Positions 24,501-36,719 of a stretch of 64,000 nt of DNA are shown here, one piece after another. The position numbers and the translations under genes are program-made. Numbering within the stretch: the stretch's first letter is position 1; each line of letters begins with the position of its first letter. The notes beneath the pieces are model-generated. The model was not told where the DNA came from and made no database searches. It saw nothing but the letters and a program-made list of their open reading frames with translations. Source of the stretch: Brachypodium distachyon (taxonomy: Eukaryota > Streptophyta > Magnoliopsida > Poales > Poaceae); assembly GCF_000005505.3 (NCBI RefSeq), contig NC_016135.3:9952613-10016612 (forward strand). Reading direction: 5' to 3'.

Positions 24501-27489
24501 GACTTCAATCTAGGTTATCAGGACATAATGTCTTGGAGTGTAATGGCAATTGTCTCAGGGTGCTCCTGAAGACACCTATACTGACCCCTGACTGTGTAAT
24601 TTATGGGCAAAAAATGGATTGTGTTGCTGATTCATTGGTTTCAGACCATGAGTTACTGATAGAAGTTGATGAAGGAAGCATGGAAGTGAAGAAAGTGCAG
24701 GTGCTTTTGTAACCATATTCTCATTTTATAGAATAAAATCATCTTTGATAAGCTAATTCATACTTCTCTTTAGTTTTGTATTTACGGTACATTTTTTGTG
24801 TAATGCCTGAAGATATTGCTGCATTTTGCAACTGAAAATTTCATGGAACGGAGTGCAAAATGGCATAAGTCCACAAGACTGATATATCAGATAATAATAT
24901 AATATTCTTGTCTAACCAAGGACCATAAAACTGCATAGCAAGCCAAATCAATTTGTGATCTGTTAGTTTGATGTGAGCTGTTGGTCAACCCTGGTTTTTC
25001 GTAGGCAGTGATCAATTGCTCTATTTCACACTCAAACTTCATTCAAAGTAATTAGCTGCATACAAGTATTCGACGTCTCAACGACACATAAAGGCTTGGA
25101 CAAGTTGAGAAACATATCCTTAAAATACAATGATATCCATTTTGCGGTAATGCGGTCCCAACCAAACAGGCCATGTCAGATTTTGTTGTTCCTGTTTTTG
25201 TACTTTGTCAGTTCAATTTCACTGCAACATTACGGTCCTTGATAATGAATTGCCAGTTCATTTACCTTTCGAAGTCCAGTTCAGCAAAAGTGGAAAACTA
25301 TGTACTCCAGTATGGCGAACGAGCCCTTGGCGTCATGGTTAAGGGAACAACTCTAGTAGCACTCCTCAGGTCCTGAGTTCGACTCCCCGTGAGAGCAAAT
25401 TTCAGGCTGGGGTTAAAAAATTCACTCGTCTGTCCCATGCCTTAAGCACAGACCTAAGACCCGCCCGGTCTCACACGGGCTTCGGTGCTGCTGTGTACAG
25501 TGTGGGGCAGGGGTTTGGGGGTTTCTTGACCTACGTGAGAAGGTCTTCTTCTTAATGCAAATGCCTGGGGGGTGGCTTACTCCTTTGCAGGTCGAGTTTT
25601 TTTTATGTACTCCAGTATGTTTTGCCTGAGATCATTTTGGTTTTTCAGATCTTTCCCAGTGACATTTCTGTTGATATACTGATTGAGAAGCTCAAGTTCT
25701 CCAGGTATGTTGGAGACATTTTACCTTCTCTCTTACAAAGCTGGCTTATTTTTCTTCCTACAGAAGGGCTTGCTTGTTATTGAAACAATTGAATGACATA
25801 GAGATATATTATATTAAGGCTCGGAGGTAGAACCAATATTAAACAATATAGAACACAACTTCATACGTGTCCTTTTTTGTGTGTTATTTTCACATACAAT
25901 TTACAATTCACAATCCTGCTAATTGTGCCGTGTAATTATACTTTTTCCTTCATTTACGTGTGCTTAAACAAAAAATGTTAACTGCTTTTGTAGAGAGGTC
26001 ATTTCTGCTCCATCCTTGGGATGGCTCATTCGGCAATGTCAACACCACATTATAATCAACACTCTAAGGCGGTCTTTGGTGAACGATGCTAATAATTCCA
26101 GGTGAAATAATTCTCCATTTGCTAGCATTGTAAATTACTCACGGCTATTGTCTTCCTTAATTAGTTGATGCAAAGGAATCTGTGGTTTCTAAACTTGTTC
26201 ATTGAGTTTACAGTTTACGTTGCAATGATGCATAAGTATAACAGTCCTTGTGTTATACCATTGTATGTTCATGTCCATAGTACTGGAGATATTTTTGTTT
26301 TGTTCAAGCAGATTTTACTATGAGAGACTACAATTTAATCATTATTTTCTGACTATCTGGATGTGATAATCCCCTTAACTGAGGAATGATCCACATTGCC
26401 TGGTGATTGAAGCCAGACACATGCGATTCTTTTACGCATATAATTTTCTTTCTTTGTGTTTAACGTTTCAAATAATGGGGCAACACATTCTGTTTCTTGC
26501 AGGCATTCTTTTGAGTACCTTGAGAAAGATGAGACAATTGTAGCTCATTTGGTTGGTGCGATTGATGTCTTCATCAAGATAACTGCAGACTGGCCGCTGT
26601 CCTCCTATGGTCTGAAGTTAATCTCAATCCGCAATTCCAGGACTCAGCCAATGGATATGTCTTTAAATTTGCTCTGCAAGACTAAGGTAGAAATGGCTAC
26701 CTCAGGCCTGAAATCAATGCTTCTATTCAGTATCTATATTGCCACAGTACACATGAACAGAGTAATGCAACCTTTGGGTAACTATCTGAACTGGTAGTAA
26801 TTATTTTTAGAATACCAACTTTTTCAGCAGGATGCGTAGTGAAACTAATTTAGCACGTTTTAGAGTAGTTTTGCCAAAAATAGGTGATTAGATTCAGAAG
26901 TCTGCGGACATGATTGCTTTTCAAAAATTGTCTGGTCCCGGGAAGGATCAGGAAGCAAAGGCATGCCAATACTACCAAAGGGAATGTGGAATAATGATAC
27001 AGTAACTTGTTTACAGAGAGACTCCTAATTTCCTTTATTATATAACCCACATACAACTTTGCAAATTTATTGGCGATTGTTTGGGGTAAAGCTCACCTAC
27101 CTGATGACCAATCTGGTCCAGCTTCTAGACTAAAAGTTATACTGAAACTAGTATACGGCTACCAAAACAAACATAATAAGATGATCGACATGTCAACTAA
27201 ATTAATCCAAACCACAAGCATTGTCTCATCAACTCATCCTCGAGAGGCATGTGTGCCCTCTGAGTATTTTTCATCTGATGCGCAGATGATGCATTGTTTC
27301 CTGCACGATCAAATTTATATGCCTCGATGAAACTACTAGCAAGCTAATCTGTGTTCTTGGTGCCAGGAACTTGCAAATGGTTTAGAGCTTCTGACTCGGC
27401 AACATCTGGTGAGATTTGTAGATGCTGTTGAGGAGATCCTTGTTCGAGAGAGGCAGTCAGAGCTGCACGCCAGCAGGAGTTCTGTTTAA
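21535..27489 (+). CDS. CENP-O-like kinetochore protein
   Basis: Twelve exons join without a frame break into 417 residues: 21535-21605, 21715-21808, 21917-21980, 22150-22251, 22366-22424, 23215-23310, 23725-23804, 24484-24700, 25649-25704, 25994-26101, 26503-26686 and 27367-27489. All introns are GT-AG. The N-terminal third is acidic and predicted helical (EYIEWLRNEVSLAEEE-type sequence, then TILLDADIQALERSL), suiting a coiled coil. The C-terminal half contains CLRVLLKTPI, KKVQIFPSDISVDIL, HSFEYLEKDETIVAHLVG and a closing helical tail (LTRQHLVRFVDAVEEILVRE). This layout fits the plant CENP-O (Mcm21) family, an inner-kinetochore component that partners CENP-P. I made the call from general pattern, so the assignment is moderate; the gene structure itself is secure. 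Intron 5 holds a Stowaway MITE and intron 8 a SINE. Confidence 0.72.
22958..23050. mobile_element. Short Stowaway-like MITE in a CENP-O-like intron
   Basis: 93 bp, nearly a full palindrome, from CTCCCTCCGATCCATAATAAG to …TTATTATGGATCGGAGGGAG with TA flanks. It lies in intron 5 of the CENP-O-like gene. Confidence 0.92.
25315..25604 (+). mobile_element. tRNA-derived SINE in intron 8 of the CENP-O-like gene
   Basis: A 290-bp insert is bounded by a perfect 15-bp direct repeat ATGTACTCCAGTATG at 25300-25314 and 25605-25619, the target duplication of target-primed reverse transcription. The head looks like a tRNA gene with a weak A box (GGCGTCATGGTTAAGGG, about 25329-25345) and a clear B box (GAGTTCGACTCC near 25376-25387). 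The body includes a CCCGCCCGGTCTCACACGGGC stem, and the element ends in T8. Same strand as the host gene. Confidence 0.9.
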
Positions 27490-28312
27490 GATGTACTTTG
27501 TATCTCGTGTCATTTGACTTTGTGCTGTTGAGGACATAGGTGCAAGAAGTTATATTCAGTCCTTATTTGTGGTAAGAGAGGGCTAAGTTGGCTCATCTGA
27601 TGTTCCATTTTGTTCTTTCTACCAAAACTATTGAATCATTTTCGCCAGGGCAACTGTTGGATTTGACTAACACTGAAGAAAAGAGAAACGATTAGCTTTA
27701 CTGTTTACTGGTGGCCTTTGTGCACAAGCAGTTATGAGGCGCTAGAAAACGTATGAAATATCCAATTCCTGAATATACCACGAAGTCAACAAAAATTACA
27801 AGCCCAGTTGGGACCTTGCGATTGGTCCTTCCAAACGGCATTTTATGATGGTACGGGCAGTGCTGATCTGCCATTTAATCACAAAACGGAAATTTCCTTG
27901 CATTAGTAGAAGAAAAAATGTTGGCAACGCAAAGAACATGATGGTATGCCAGAATGGTTAGTGTCGTTACAATGCAAGCACAAAACTTAGCCTAGATTTT
28001 TTAGATGCACCAGTTCAAGGCTGTCTGTATACAGATATCCATTTATTACTTTGAAACTTATACAAGCGCTATAAAACCTAGACGCTTACATAAATATCTC
28101 AATACAACAAAAGATTGCAACGAGAGCACTTGATGGCTATTACGGCCACCACGGCAGCACCTCACAGCAGTTTTCTTCGGACACACCACTGTCATCCAAC
28201 ATACAGGACAGCACATAGAACATTTCTACCCAGCTACAAGACCTACATTGATTTCTTATAGAAAACCCGAAACTTTATAGGACTCATTAACTTCCAAGTT
28301 TCTTTATCTTGA
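27490..28312. other. Convergent intergenic interval
   Basis: 3' UTR and terminator space of the plus-strand CENP-O-like gene and the minus-strand desaturase. No further gene or repeat recognised. Confidence 0.6.
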
Positions 28313-31300
28313 CTAGAGCTGCACTTTCCGGTCATAAACCCAGCTGAAAGAAATCGCAGGCCCCTGTTTTGCCCTAGCTTGTGCTCTTTCGTCCAGCCGC
28401 CTGAATCTTGTTGCCAAGGTGCAGACATAGTCCTGGGCATGTCTCCCTTCACCAGATAGCCCAGTGAGATCTGCAACTTTCCACCTCTGCACCAAAAACT
28501 CAAGGATGTCGGCGTAGTCTTTCGCAGTGTACACGCCCAGCCGCTGTGCCACCGAACTGAAGTGCTCAAAAAGGTTGTCGTCCTCGCCATCGTACATCAG
28601 GTGAGCAGGCATCGAGATCTTCTTCCTCATCATGTCGGCAAACGCAAGCACAGTGTAGTCAGGATCAATCTCAAAGAGTTTCTCCACTATCTTGGTGTAA
28701 GCCGTCTCATGGCGCTTTTCATCAGCTGCTATTGTACCACATATCTGGGCGAGTTTAAGGTCGCCAAACTGCTTGGCATGCCTTGCCGTGTTGCCATGAG
28801 ATATGAATGTTGCTCTCTCTTGGAATGATGTGTAAAGGAAACCCATGTAGGGATTGTTTTCAGTTCCTGGATCCTGGAGAAAGAAGTAACACACATTATG
28901 TTCATGGTAGTGTTTACTGAAATATCTAAAGTAATCACCTATTATAATTTAAAAAGAGCTACACCATAGATACGTCAAAAGTTGATAACTAAACTAGCTG
29001 TGTTTCTTTCAGAAGCCATAAAGGATATTATTCTTGGTGCACCACTGTCCTGTTTGAAATGGCTAAAATGGAAGATATCGCATCTAAGTTGACCCATAAG
29101 TTTACTGGCTTGTTAAGTGAAGGTACTATGAACACACACAGGGTAAATTGTGGTTTGTTGATTGACTAACACTCATTTGTTACGTGTTGCTATTGAGAAA
29201 ATTGGTGACTCCGTGATTCATTGTAAGCTGGAAATGAGAATTCTCTAGCGGAAATAAGTATATCAGATTTAGTAACTTAGGGATTCATCGAAAAGGAAAA
29301 GGGATGGCATTCCTCAAAAGATATTATATAATAGCCCTTACCATTCCAGAACCAATAAGATATTGTATAGTCTTCTCAATCTGTCTCATGTCAACCCGTC
29401 CTGAAAGGTACATATACTTGTTCAGAAGATCGCCATGCCTGTTTTCTTCAGCAGTCCATGCTCTTGTCCATACAGCCCAGGCGGTTGGACTTGCACCAGT
29501 TTCATCCCGGACACCATCAAGGGTGTTGAGCATTGTTTGATAGGTAGGAAGGGCTTCCTCGGTAACCATGTCACCAACTAGGCAAACAAAGTAATCATCA
29601 GGGATTTCCTTTGCCCGCTCCCTCAGTTCTTTTACTTCATCATAAAATCCCTCAGAAGAAGGGTCTGGTAGGAAATCCTGTGGCTGCCACGATTTCTCGA
29701 CTGGCTTAAGAAGGTTCAATAGGTTGTCCCTGGCCCAAGATTGAAGTGAATCAAAAATCTCCTGCTTTTGGGCAGGTAGTGAATGCATGATTTGGAGCTG
29801 CACCTCACGTGGAGGAGCATATGGCTTTTTGGCAGTTTTCACCCTAGCAAAGGAAACATAATTAGTCATATGGATGCAGTTAGCAAGGTGATTGACTGAA
29901 CAGAGCTGAAACAAAATGATGTAGCAAACTCATAATAATCTATCTTAAACGAAATCTCTAGGCTGAGAACTTCTGGCATCAAATTTACAGTGGCCAAGAA
30001 ATCACAATGAAACTATTCTTCCACACAGGTGAAGAAAGGCTTCTAATGTCTGCATAGACAGTGTTTACCAAACATGTTACCATATATCCAAAACGGGTAA
30101 GGTTCTGATGAAGCGACAATGAGTAACTTGATGTGGTGCCACATAGTAGGTACATAAACAGGACATAATCTTCCCTAAAAAAAACAGGACAGAATCAACC
30201 GTTTTTCTAAGATTTTACAAGATATTATCCACAATAACCAAATGGGCATTTTGACTAAACAGAGTAACTTGATGGATAATCCAACTAAGCGAAAACACAA
30301 TCAACACCATGCAAAATCCACTCAACCTTATCGAATTGTATTTTCATGTCACATCACATACTTCCTATCTTCCCTGGCACTAAATGTTGTCTTTTTTACT
30401 GTCTTGACATCTCCAGTGTACAGTTTGACCATTCACATATCCAATGTATTGTTGATGACAAATATTAATGTTAATTACAAGTCATTTTTAAATACTTCTA
30501 TGTTGGAATAAAAGTTGAAAAACTATTGCTGCACACACCCTAAAACAACATTTGTATTGTCCATAGAAATAGACAGAGTAAAATTCCAGTTCTTAGATTT
30601 GGGTTTAATTAATTTGATACCACGAACACATAAGAACAGTGTCCTGTGCTCTCCCAAAAACTTAATTACATTGATATCAAAAGAACATTGGACTAGTGTC
30701 ATGTGCCCTCCAAAAAACTAAATTACACTAACCATAAGCTGGTATCACTAGTAGCCATGTAGTGGCTGGTTGCAAATGAAGCCTTCTGGTGCTCACTATC
30801 AGTCTATCCCCGTCAACATATTTGAACAAGTTCAGATCTCATCAGCTAACTAGTTTATGACTATCTGCTTGACATAAACCCCTTGAAAGGTACTGGAAAT
30901 ACAATTCTGAACATCTACAGCCTCCTTAAATTGACCATGGAACTACAAACAAATCTGGATTTCTACAGCCCGCTAAAATCGACCATCGAATTACAAACAA
31001 CTCTGGATTTATACAGTGTTGACATTGACATTCTTGTTGCATATATCTATTGGTTCCTTAAGAAGGAATGCAAGTCAATAATACAAGAATTTTGGTTATG
31101 ACAATTAACTATTTATTCGCAAAACTGACACTAAAACGATTCATACCCAGTTAATTTGAGATGACCCCGTGAGTGACACAAACAATTCAACAAGTATATA
31201 CGGAAAAAGAAAAGGAGAAACAAGATTTTGGCTGCACATGCACACACAAAATATCGCTACAACTGTAAACCGGCCAGATCGCTGAATCAGGTAGAGATCA

Positions 31301-31790
31301 TAAACTAGCCATCTAGATCACAAGCAGGAACATACTATCAATTGGATAAGCGAAAGAATCTAAGGATAAGCCTTGCATAGCTAACAGAACACCCCAAACA
31401 AAGCCCTGGATCTCAACAAGAAAAGGGAGAGAACACAGAAATCGGACACAAAAGGTTGTATTTTTGTCTTCGCAAGATTTGATCTGATACACTAGCGTAA
31501 GGGAGTGTACCCAATTCCAAATCACAAATCTCACCAACCCCAATACCTCCTCAGAAACTCCCCCACCAACCAAGATCACAGAGTACACCCAACCATTCCC
31601 ACCGTAATAATAATCAAAGGACACAAATCGAATGAAGAGCGAGGTTGCAAGTCTGCGCGGGAAGATCTGCTCACTCGTTGATGGTGGAAGCCATGGCGAC
31701 CACCGGCGGCGGCCCATTGTTGGCCCTCCTCTGTGGTACGGAAGGCGACGGCGAGGCCCTGTGGGACGGGAGGCACGCCCTGAACGCCAT
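28313..31790 (-). CDS. FAB2: Stearoyl-ACP 9-desaturase, chloroplastic
   Basis: This soluble plastid-stroma enzyme introduces the delta-9 double bond into stearoyl-ACP using ferredoxin and O2. Three minus-strand exons (31675-31790, 29342-29843, 28313-28873; GT-AG) give 392 residues, the usual length of the family. Residues 1 to about 32 form a serine/arginine/proline-rich transit peptide ([13 protein letters not shown]…) followed by AMASTINE, and [14 protein letters not shown] opens the mature core. The diiron site is complete in outline: EENRHG at 171-176 (end of exon 2) and DEKRHE at 257-262 (exon 3), each supplying Glu and His ligands. The protein ends in WVYDRKVQL. Intron 1 is 1.8 kb and has two small direct repeats. 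Paralogues are common in grasses, so the symbol names the family (FAB2/SSI2), not a proven orthologue. Confidence 0.95.
30637..30725. repeat. Small direct repeat in desaturase intron 1
   Basis: Two similar copies about 58 bp apart: AGTGTCCTGTGCTCTCCCAA and AGTGTCATGTGCCCTCCAAA, each followed by a near-identical AACTTAATTACA-like tail. Confidence 0.6.
30912..31013. repeat. 50-bp direct repeat in desaturase intron 1
   Basis: Two copies, each built as TCTACAGCC…AAATTGACCAT…ACTACAAACAA…TCTGGATT with few differences, lie head to tail with a 50-bp period. A third partial start (TATACAG) follows. Confidence 0.65.
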
Positions 31791-33470
31791 GGCCGCCCGG
31801 CTGAGCTCGGCTCACGACCACCTGCCTTCTCTCCCCGCGATCCGAGATCTCGATGTGGACAGGTGGATCGATTCTTTGCTACAGGCCCCGGGATTCCTCC
31901 TGCCCCGCGTCTTGGGCGCTCCTGGTTGTCTACACCTGTGTGGGCTGGGGGGTTATACAAAGGGCTTTGTGAGAGGAGTGAGATACAGCCACAGGGGGGG
32001 TCGGCTATTAAAAGGGAGGAGAGAGAAAGGGTCTTTGCTTTCTCAGTATGGGCTATTATTGATTTGTTTTAAATTTTGTTTGTCAGGCCGTGTTTTTTTT
32101 TTCAACCCCTTTTGTTGGCCTGCATTGAAACTTATGACCCCACTGTCACCGGTCCCATGGCCAAAACATAGCGGAGCTTCCAAACATGGCGTGTTTGCAA
32201 CGAGTGATGGATGCAGAACAAGAAGATAGAACCAACTTATTTAGGTGATGTTGCATTTCATCAACAAAAAAATAGTATTGGTGGGAGTATATTTTTGTAT
32301 GCTTTAGAAATCCTACGCTTCTAACTCCTCTCTCTTTGCACCTATGCTCGTGTCAGTCCCGACAATTGTCCTAAGGTTGACGATAGAGGCACCTAGGCCC
32401 AAATGGTTCGCAAGGGGACATGTGTTATGCACGTGCTTTGTGTGTGTTTGGCATGTGTGACGATTTTTCATGAAATGCTATGCATGTGTTATTATGCATA
32501 TGTGTCATGCAGTTGCTTGTTGCTAGTTTTTTGATCGAAAATTCAAATGATTTCTAAAAAAAGAACATTTACAAGCATACATGTTAGTGTCTTTTGTACT
32601 CATGGGTAAATTTTCATGGAACAGAGACAATATTTGTGTAAAACGATAAATTTATTGTTTCAAAATCGACTTTTTTAAACACTAAATTCATATTATCTTT
32701 CCTAAGGTGCAAAAATGTTTATTTTTCCCAACATTTGCAGCACACAAATGACACGGTATTGCTGCATTATATGCTTTTATTTTTACACTTAGTGGGAGCC
32801 AAAACACTGAAACCATCTCTGACCCGACTTCGCTCTCTAACTACTTTGAGAGAGCTTCAACATTCAACAGTTGTGGCAGAGGAGAGGCAACATGTAAATT
32901 AATTTCCTCCGGAAAGAAGGTTTATGTAGCCACAACTACTTTCCTGCTTTCCTGTACCATCTTATAATTAATCAGTTTGGACAAAGGTTTCCAATCGTGA
33001 TTAAATTAGCGATGAGGTCTTAGTTACACCTACATAAGTATAAGTCACATTGTATGGTTTGTAGGCCTGGTTTTCTTATAAACAGGATCAACTCTTTCTT
33101 CTAATCGAGCAACGGAAATCGACGCTCAAAAATAGTACGAATCACATTCAAATAAGTCAGATAATCATAGAGTTTAATATACTGATCTTTGTTCATAGAA
33201 TCATTATTAAAGCCTTGAACTAGCCAAAGTAGCACTACAAGTTTATGAAATGCCCCAAACAACGAAAATGCATGAATTAGCTAGAATCAAAGTTTTAATT
33301 GTGGTTCACAAGGTTTAGCTGCAATAAATATGCATAAGATCAATGTGCTTGTATGGAGTGTGAGAGCTACGCTAGCTACGAGCTATGGCAAATAGTGAAG
33401 CTCTATAGAATCTAACGCTAGCTATATCGGAACATTGGCCGTGCTTAGCGTTTTGGTTCCAAAAAAGTTA
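31791..33470. other. Intergenic interval upstream of the desaturase
   Basis: The first 250 bp are GC-rich and hold the presumed desaturase promoter and 5' UTR. A CTCTCTCC/GAGAGGA patch is near 31970-32035. Beyond about 32250 the sequence is AT-rich with no recognised gene or element. Confidence 0.5.
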
Positions 33471-33609
33471 CTTTCTCCGTTCTATAATTATCGTCTCAAA
33501 TTTCCTCAAATAATTATCGTCTCAAATTTCCTCAAATATGGACATATCTATTCCTAAAAAACGTCTAAATACATGTAATATTTCGACAAGAATTATAAAA
33601 CGGAGGTAG
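33471..33609. mobile_element. Stowaway-like MITE with internal duplication
   Basis: 139 bp, from CTTTCTCCGTTCTATAATTA to …AATTATAAAACGGAGGTAG with TA flanks. The string ATAATTATCGTCTCAAATTT is present twice in tandem near the left end (period 27 bp), so the copy is longer than its relatives. Confidence 0.8.
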
Positions 33610-33861
33610 TATAACACAAGGAGATCATCATTTAAACTAAATCATGATATGAACACCGACACGCTTCAAACTGACCGGTAGCATTCATGGATCTAAAGAC
33701 AACACAAGGGGCTATAGCAAAAGGAAAACCCGGCCCGATCTCAGTTCATGGAACATAAACAACATTAACGAAAGTTACATCAAGAAATAGAACACCATCC
33801 GTGCAAAAGAAGATGTTCGTTAGGCAGTGCGTAATTTCCTCTTAGAAGCATCCATGTACTA

Positions 33862-33934
33862 CTCCCTCCGATCCATGATCAGAAGTGTTGAATCGAAGAG
33901 AACCAACTATGTTTATTATGGATCGAAGAGAAAG
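33862..33934. mobile_element. Degenerate Stowaway-like MITE
   Basis: About 73 bp starting CTCCCTCCGATCCATGATCA and ending …TTATTATGGATCGAAGAGAAAG, TA flanks. It is a diverged copy of the 93-bp group at 15125 and 22958. Confidence 0.7.
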
Positions 33935-34457
33935 TACTGAAAAGAAGGTAGGAACAGAAGAGGACAATTTGTAGGCAGGTTATTAATGGCCGCAAGTCTT
34001 AGGTGGATTTGAAGTGGGTTGGACTTGTGTCACTTTGGGGAAACAGGTGGCACATTCACTTGTACCTACGTTGGTACGCTGGCGGTATTAATTTTTGGCC
34101 CCGGCGCTGCTTCCACATGCGTGCCCCAAGAAGCTTCGAGATGCATGCAATGCATGGATGCGTGTGGATTCTTGTGGTTGTGGTGGCACGCAAAGTAGGC
34201 CCATTCAAGGGCCGACCCAGGCCTACTCACACTCACACTTGCACGTACACGTCCCGGCCGGGTGCCCGATCGAGTTGAGATCATGTGCGGCTGTCTGCTT
34301 AATGGTCACTAGTCGTGCAGCACTTTTCAGTGTTTAGCTCGAAGAAGAACACGTCTTTTCCAAAGCACCGTGCGACACGAAGAGAAGAAAATTTCACCCG
34401 GAAGAATGGATGCAGCTTTCAAAGTACGTACGTGTGCGTCTAGACTTGAACCAAGTA

Positions 34458-34577
34458 CTTTCTCCGTCGAACAAAAAAGTCTCAAATTTATCAAAATTTG
34501 GATGTATCTAAAATGATTTAATGTATAAATGCATTCAAATTTAGTCAACGTTGAGACATCTTGTTGAACGGAGGAAG
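34458..34577. mobile_element. Stowaway-like MITE
   Basis: 120 bp with ends CTTTCTCCGTCGAACAAAAAAG and …CATCTTGTTGAACGGAGGAAG, TA flanks. Confidence 0.85.
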
Positions 34578-35853
34578 TACAACTTTTAAGTAAAAAAGAT
34601 AGATTATTTTTTTGTCCTAACGTTTGAAATACGTGGCGAAGGCATACCATCATCATCAACTATTATTTATTAGAGATCAGACTTGAGCAACTATGTTGAA
34701 ATTTATCACCATTTCTAATATTCTTTATTCTTTCTCCTTTCATGTTTATAAGGGCTCGTTTGAAAATCTTTGGTACCAGGGTAAAGAGCGCATGTTTCAA
34801 TTTTTTTTGCTTCGGTTTAGATTTGAAAATCAAGATACTTGCAATTCACGCAAATTTAGAATGTTAACATGCATTTAAAATTTTTGCAAATTTCGGGTAC
34901 AAGAATTGTTTATTGAACCACACCCTACCGCAAAATCCTCGATAGGCCCTTGTATGCCGCAAAATTATTTCGGCAGAAATGACAAATTACTCACGCTATT
35001 TTATTTACTTATATTTTTCTTTTCTTGATGGAAAGCTTTAGGCCGCCATAAGGCCTATTGCATATTAGTAATTAAAAATAAAGTATTTACATAAGAAAAA
35101 AGAAAATTATCTAAAACTATCTATCCAGGCCTTTAGGCCATGATAGCTCTTTCTTTTAGCTCTATGAAATGCAAGGTTGAGTTCATCCTTGAATATTTTT
35201 CTTCTAGGAATAACTTTAGTGAAAGTTCTTAAAATTTGACTCTGCCAACGTCTAAAATTAAGGACCATTCCTGACGAAACTAGTGATAGTAAGTTACGCT
35301 GAATTATCCATTCATCGGCATGTGCATGCATTTGGATTACATAGGCGTGCAGTACTTAATTATCGCATGGAACCCCATCCTGGCCAGCGTAAGCATTCTT
35401 TCCTCGATTGTGTCGCCGTCCAAATTTAATTAGTGAATTGGTGTACTCAGTACTCTGCATCCTCGAATGCTTGATGCCAGCATAAGCTAGCAAATTCAAA
35501 GCATGGGCATGAGCCACCGACGTAAGTCCAACGAACGGAGGAGAGGAGCCGATGATCGTCCGTGATCCCATCCCACGGAGTACGTGACGCTGATCAGTTG
35601 ATTAATGGGCGCCGTTTGTCCGGGATCTGTATTGGAGCGGCCGTGTAGATCTGACGAGTCTTTGATCGTGTTGGGGTGGCCGTAGTTACGGGTACGCCAA
35701 CAATATAGGATTTGCCGGACCACCGTACCAAGCCAAGGTTCGCGCAGCACAGATAAACAGAAGGTAGTATTTTGAATTCACTTATAAGATCGAAAAATTA
35801 ATCTGCAGTAACTTTTATGCAACACGTGTTGTTTTATATATTGTTGGTTCTAA
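34578..35853. other. Intergenic interval
   Basis: No gene recognised. A stretch at 35030-35180 contains AGGCCGCCATAAGGCCTATT and scattered short inverted words, but no defined element. Confidence 0.4.
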
Positions 35854-35864
35854 CGCTACGGGAA

Positions 35865-36360
35865 AACCGCCCGTTGCCGGCGGCCAAGGGCTTTGCCGGC
35901 GGCTTTCTATCGGGCCGCCGGCAAAGAGGACTTTTGCCGGCGGCCCCGAGAAAAGCCGCCGGCAAAGGATCGGCCGCCGGCAAATTCACCAAAAAGCCGT
36001 CGGCAAAGGACGGCCGCCGGCAAAGAGCCCCTATACGTGGGCCTGCATGCGAGGTTAACAGCGGGCGAAACGGCCGGCCGTTGAAGAAAAAATAAATTAT
36101 CTTTGCCGGCGGCCACCACAAAAAAGTCACCGGCAAAAAGATTCGTTTTTCCCGTCCCCCGTTCAAATTTGGACGCGCGCACGAATTTTAAAAAAAATAA
36201 CCCTTTGTCGGCGGCACCGAGAAAAGGCCGCTGGCAAAGGCCTTTTATTTTTTATTTTTCCCAAATGTCCAAAAAGTACACCTTTGCCGGCGGCCCGACG
36301 AAAAGCCATCGGCAAAGGCCCCTTTGCCGGCGGCCCGATGAAAAGCCGCCGGCAAAGGCA
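35865..36360. repeat. Left subterminal repeats of the outer CACTA element
   Basis: About ten copies of CTTTGCCGGCGGCCC or its complement occur in both orientations with 20-60 bp spacing, for example at 35913, 35933 and 36285, with a few diverged copies (CACCGGCAAA, CCATCGGCAAA). In En/Spm-type elements such motifs bind the TNPA-like protein. Confidence 0.8.
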
Positions 36361-36384
36361 TTTTCCAGGTTTTTTTTCCATTTT

Positions 36385-36695
36385 TTTTTTGAGGAACACA
36401 GTACAAACGCAGACGCTCACAACACGTGCGTACACTCACCTCTATGGACGCACACACGCACACCCTACCCCTATGAGCATCTCCGAAAGACTGGGCCGGC
36501 AGATCCTGAGAGATTGACGAAGTCACCGCAGGCGCCTCGCTGTTGACGGGTACGTCACCCACCACTGAAAGAATAGCGCCGGTTAAATCCTGGAAAAATC
36601 CAGAGAAATGTGACACCCATGTCAAGTCTAGGACTTTGATATGGGTGGGCTGGTTCCACCACAAGGAACCAGACCACTTGAGACAGGCTCGGTTT
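36385..36695 (-). mobile_element. SINE-like retroelement (minus strand)
   Basis: Read on the minus strand, the block begins near 36695 with a tRNA-like head and a possible B-box-like string (ATATCAAAGTCCTAG). A body common in grass genomes follows (GGTGACTTCGTCAATCTCTC; GGGTAGGGTGTGCGTGTGTG), and it ends in ACTGTGTTCCTC plus a run of A (T9 on the plus strand, about 36381-36390). It lies between the left subterminal repeats and the tandem array of the outer CACTA element. No target duplication was read, so the ends are approximate. Confidence 0.6.
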
Positions 36696-36719
36696 AGTTT
36701 TTTTCCGGTTCTTACTTTA

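Noticed and set aside
31645..32229. 194-codon plus-strand frame beginning near the desaturase start
   Set aside because: Overlaps the GC-rich first exon and promoter of the minus-strand desaturase; no conserved motif, and desaturase evidence on the other strand is strong.
35817..36546. Open frames of 90-147 codons on both strands
   Set aside because: Same reason: translation of TTTGCCGGCGGC subterminal repeats.
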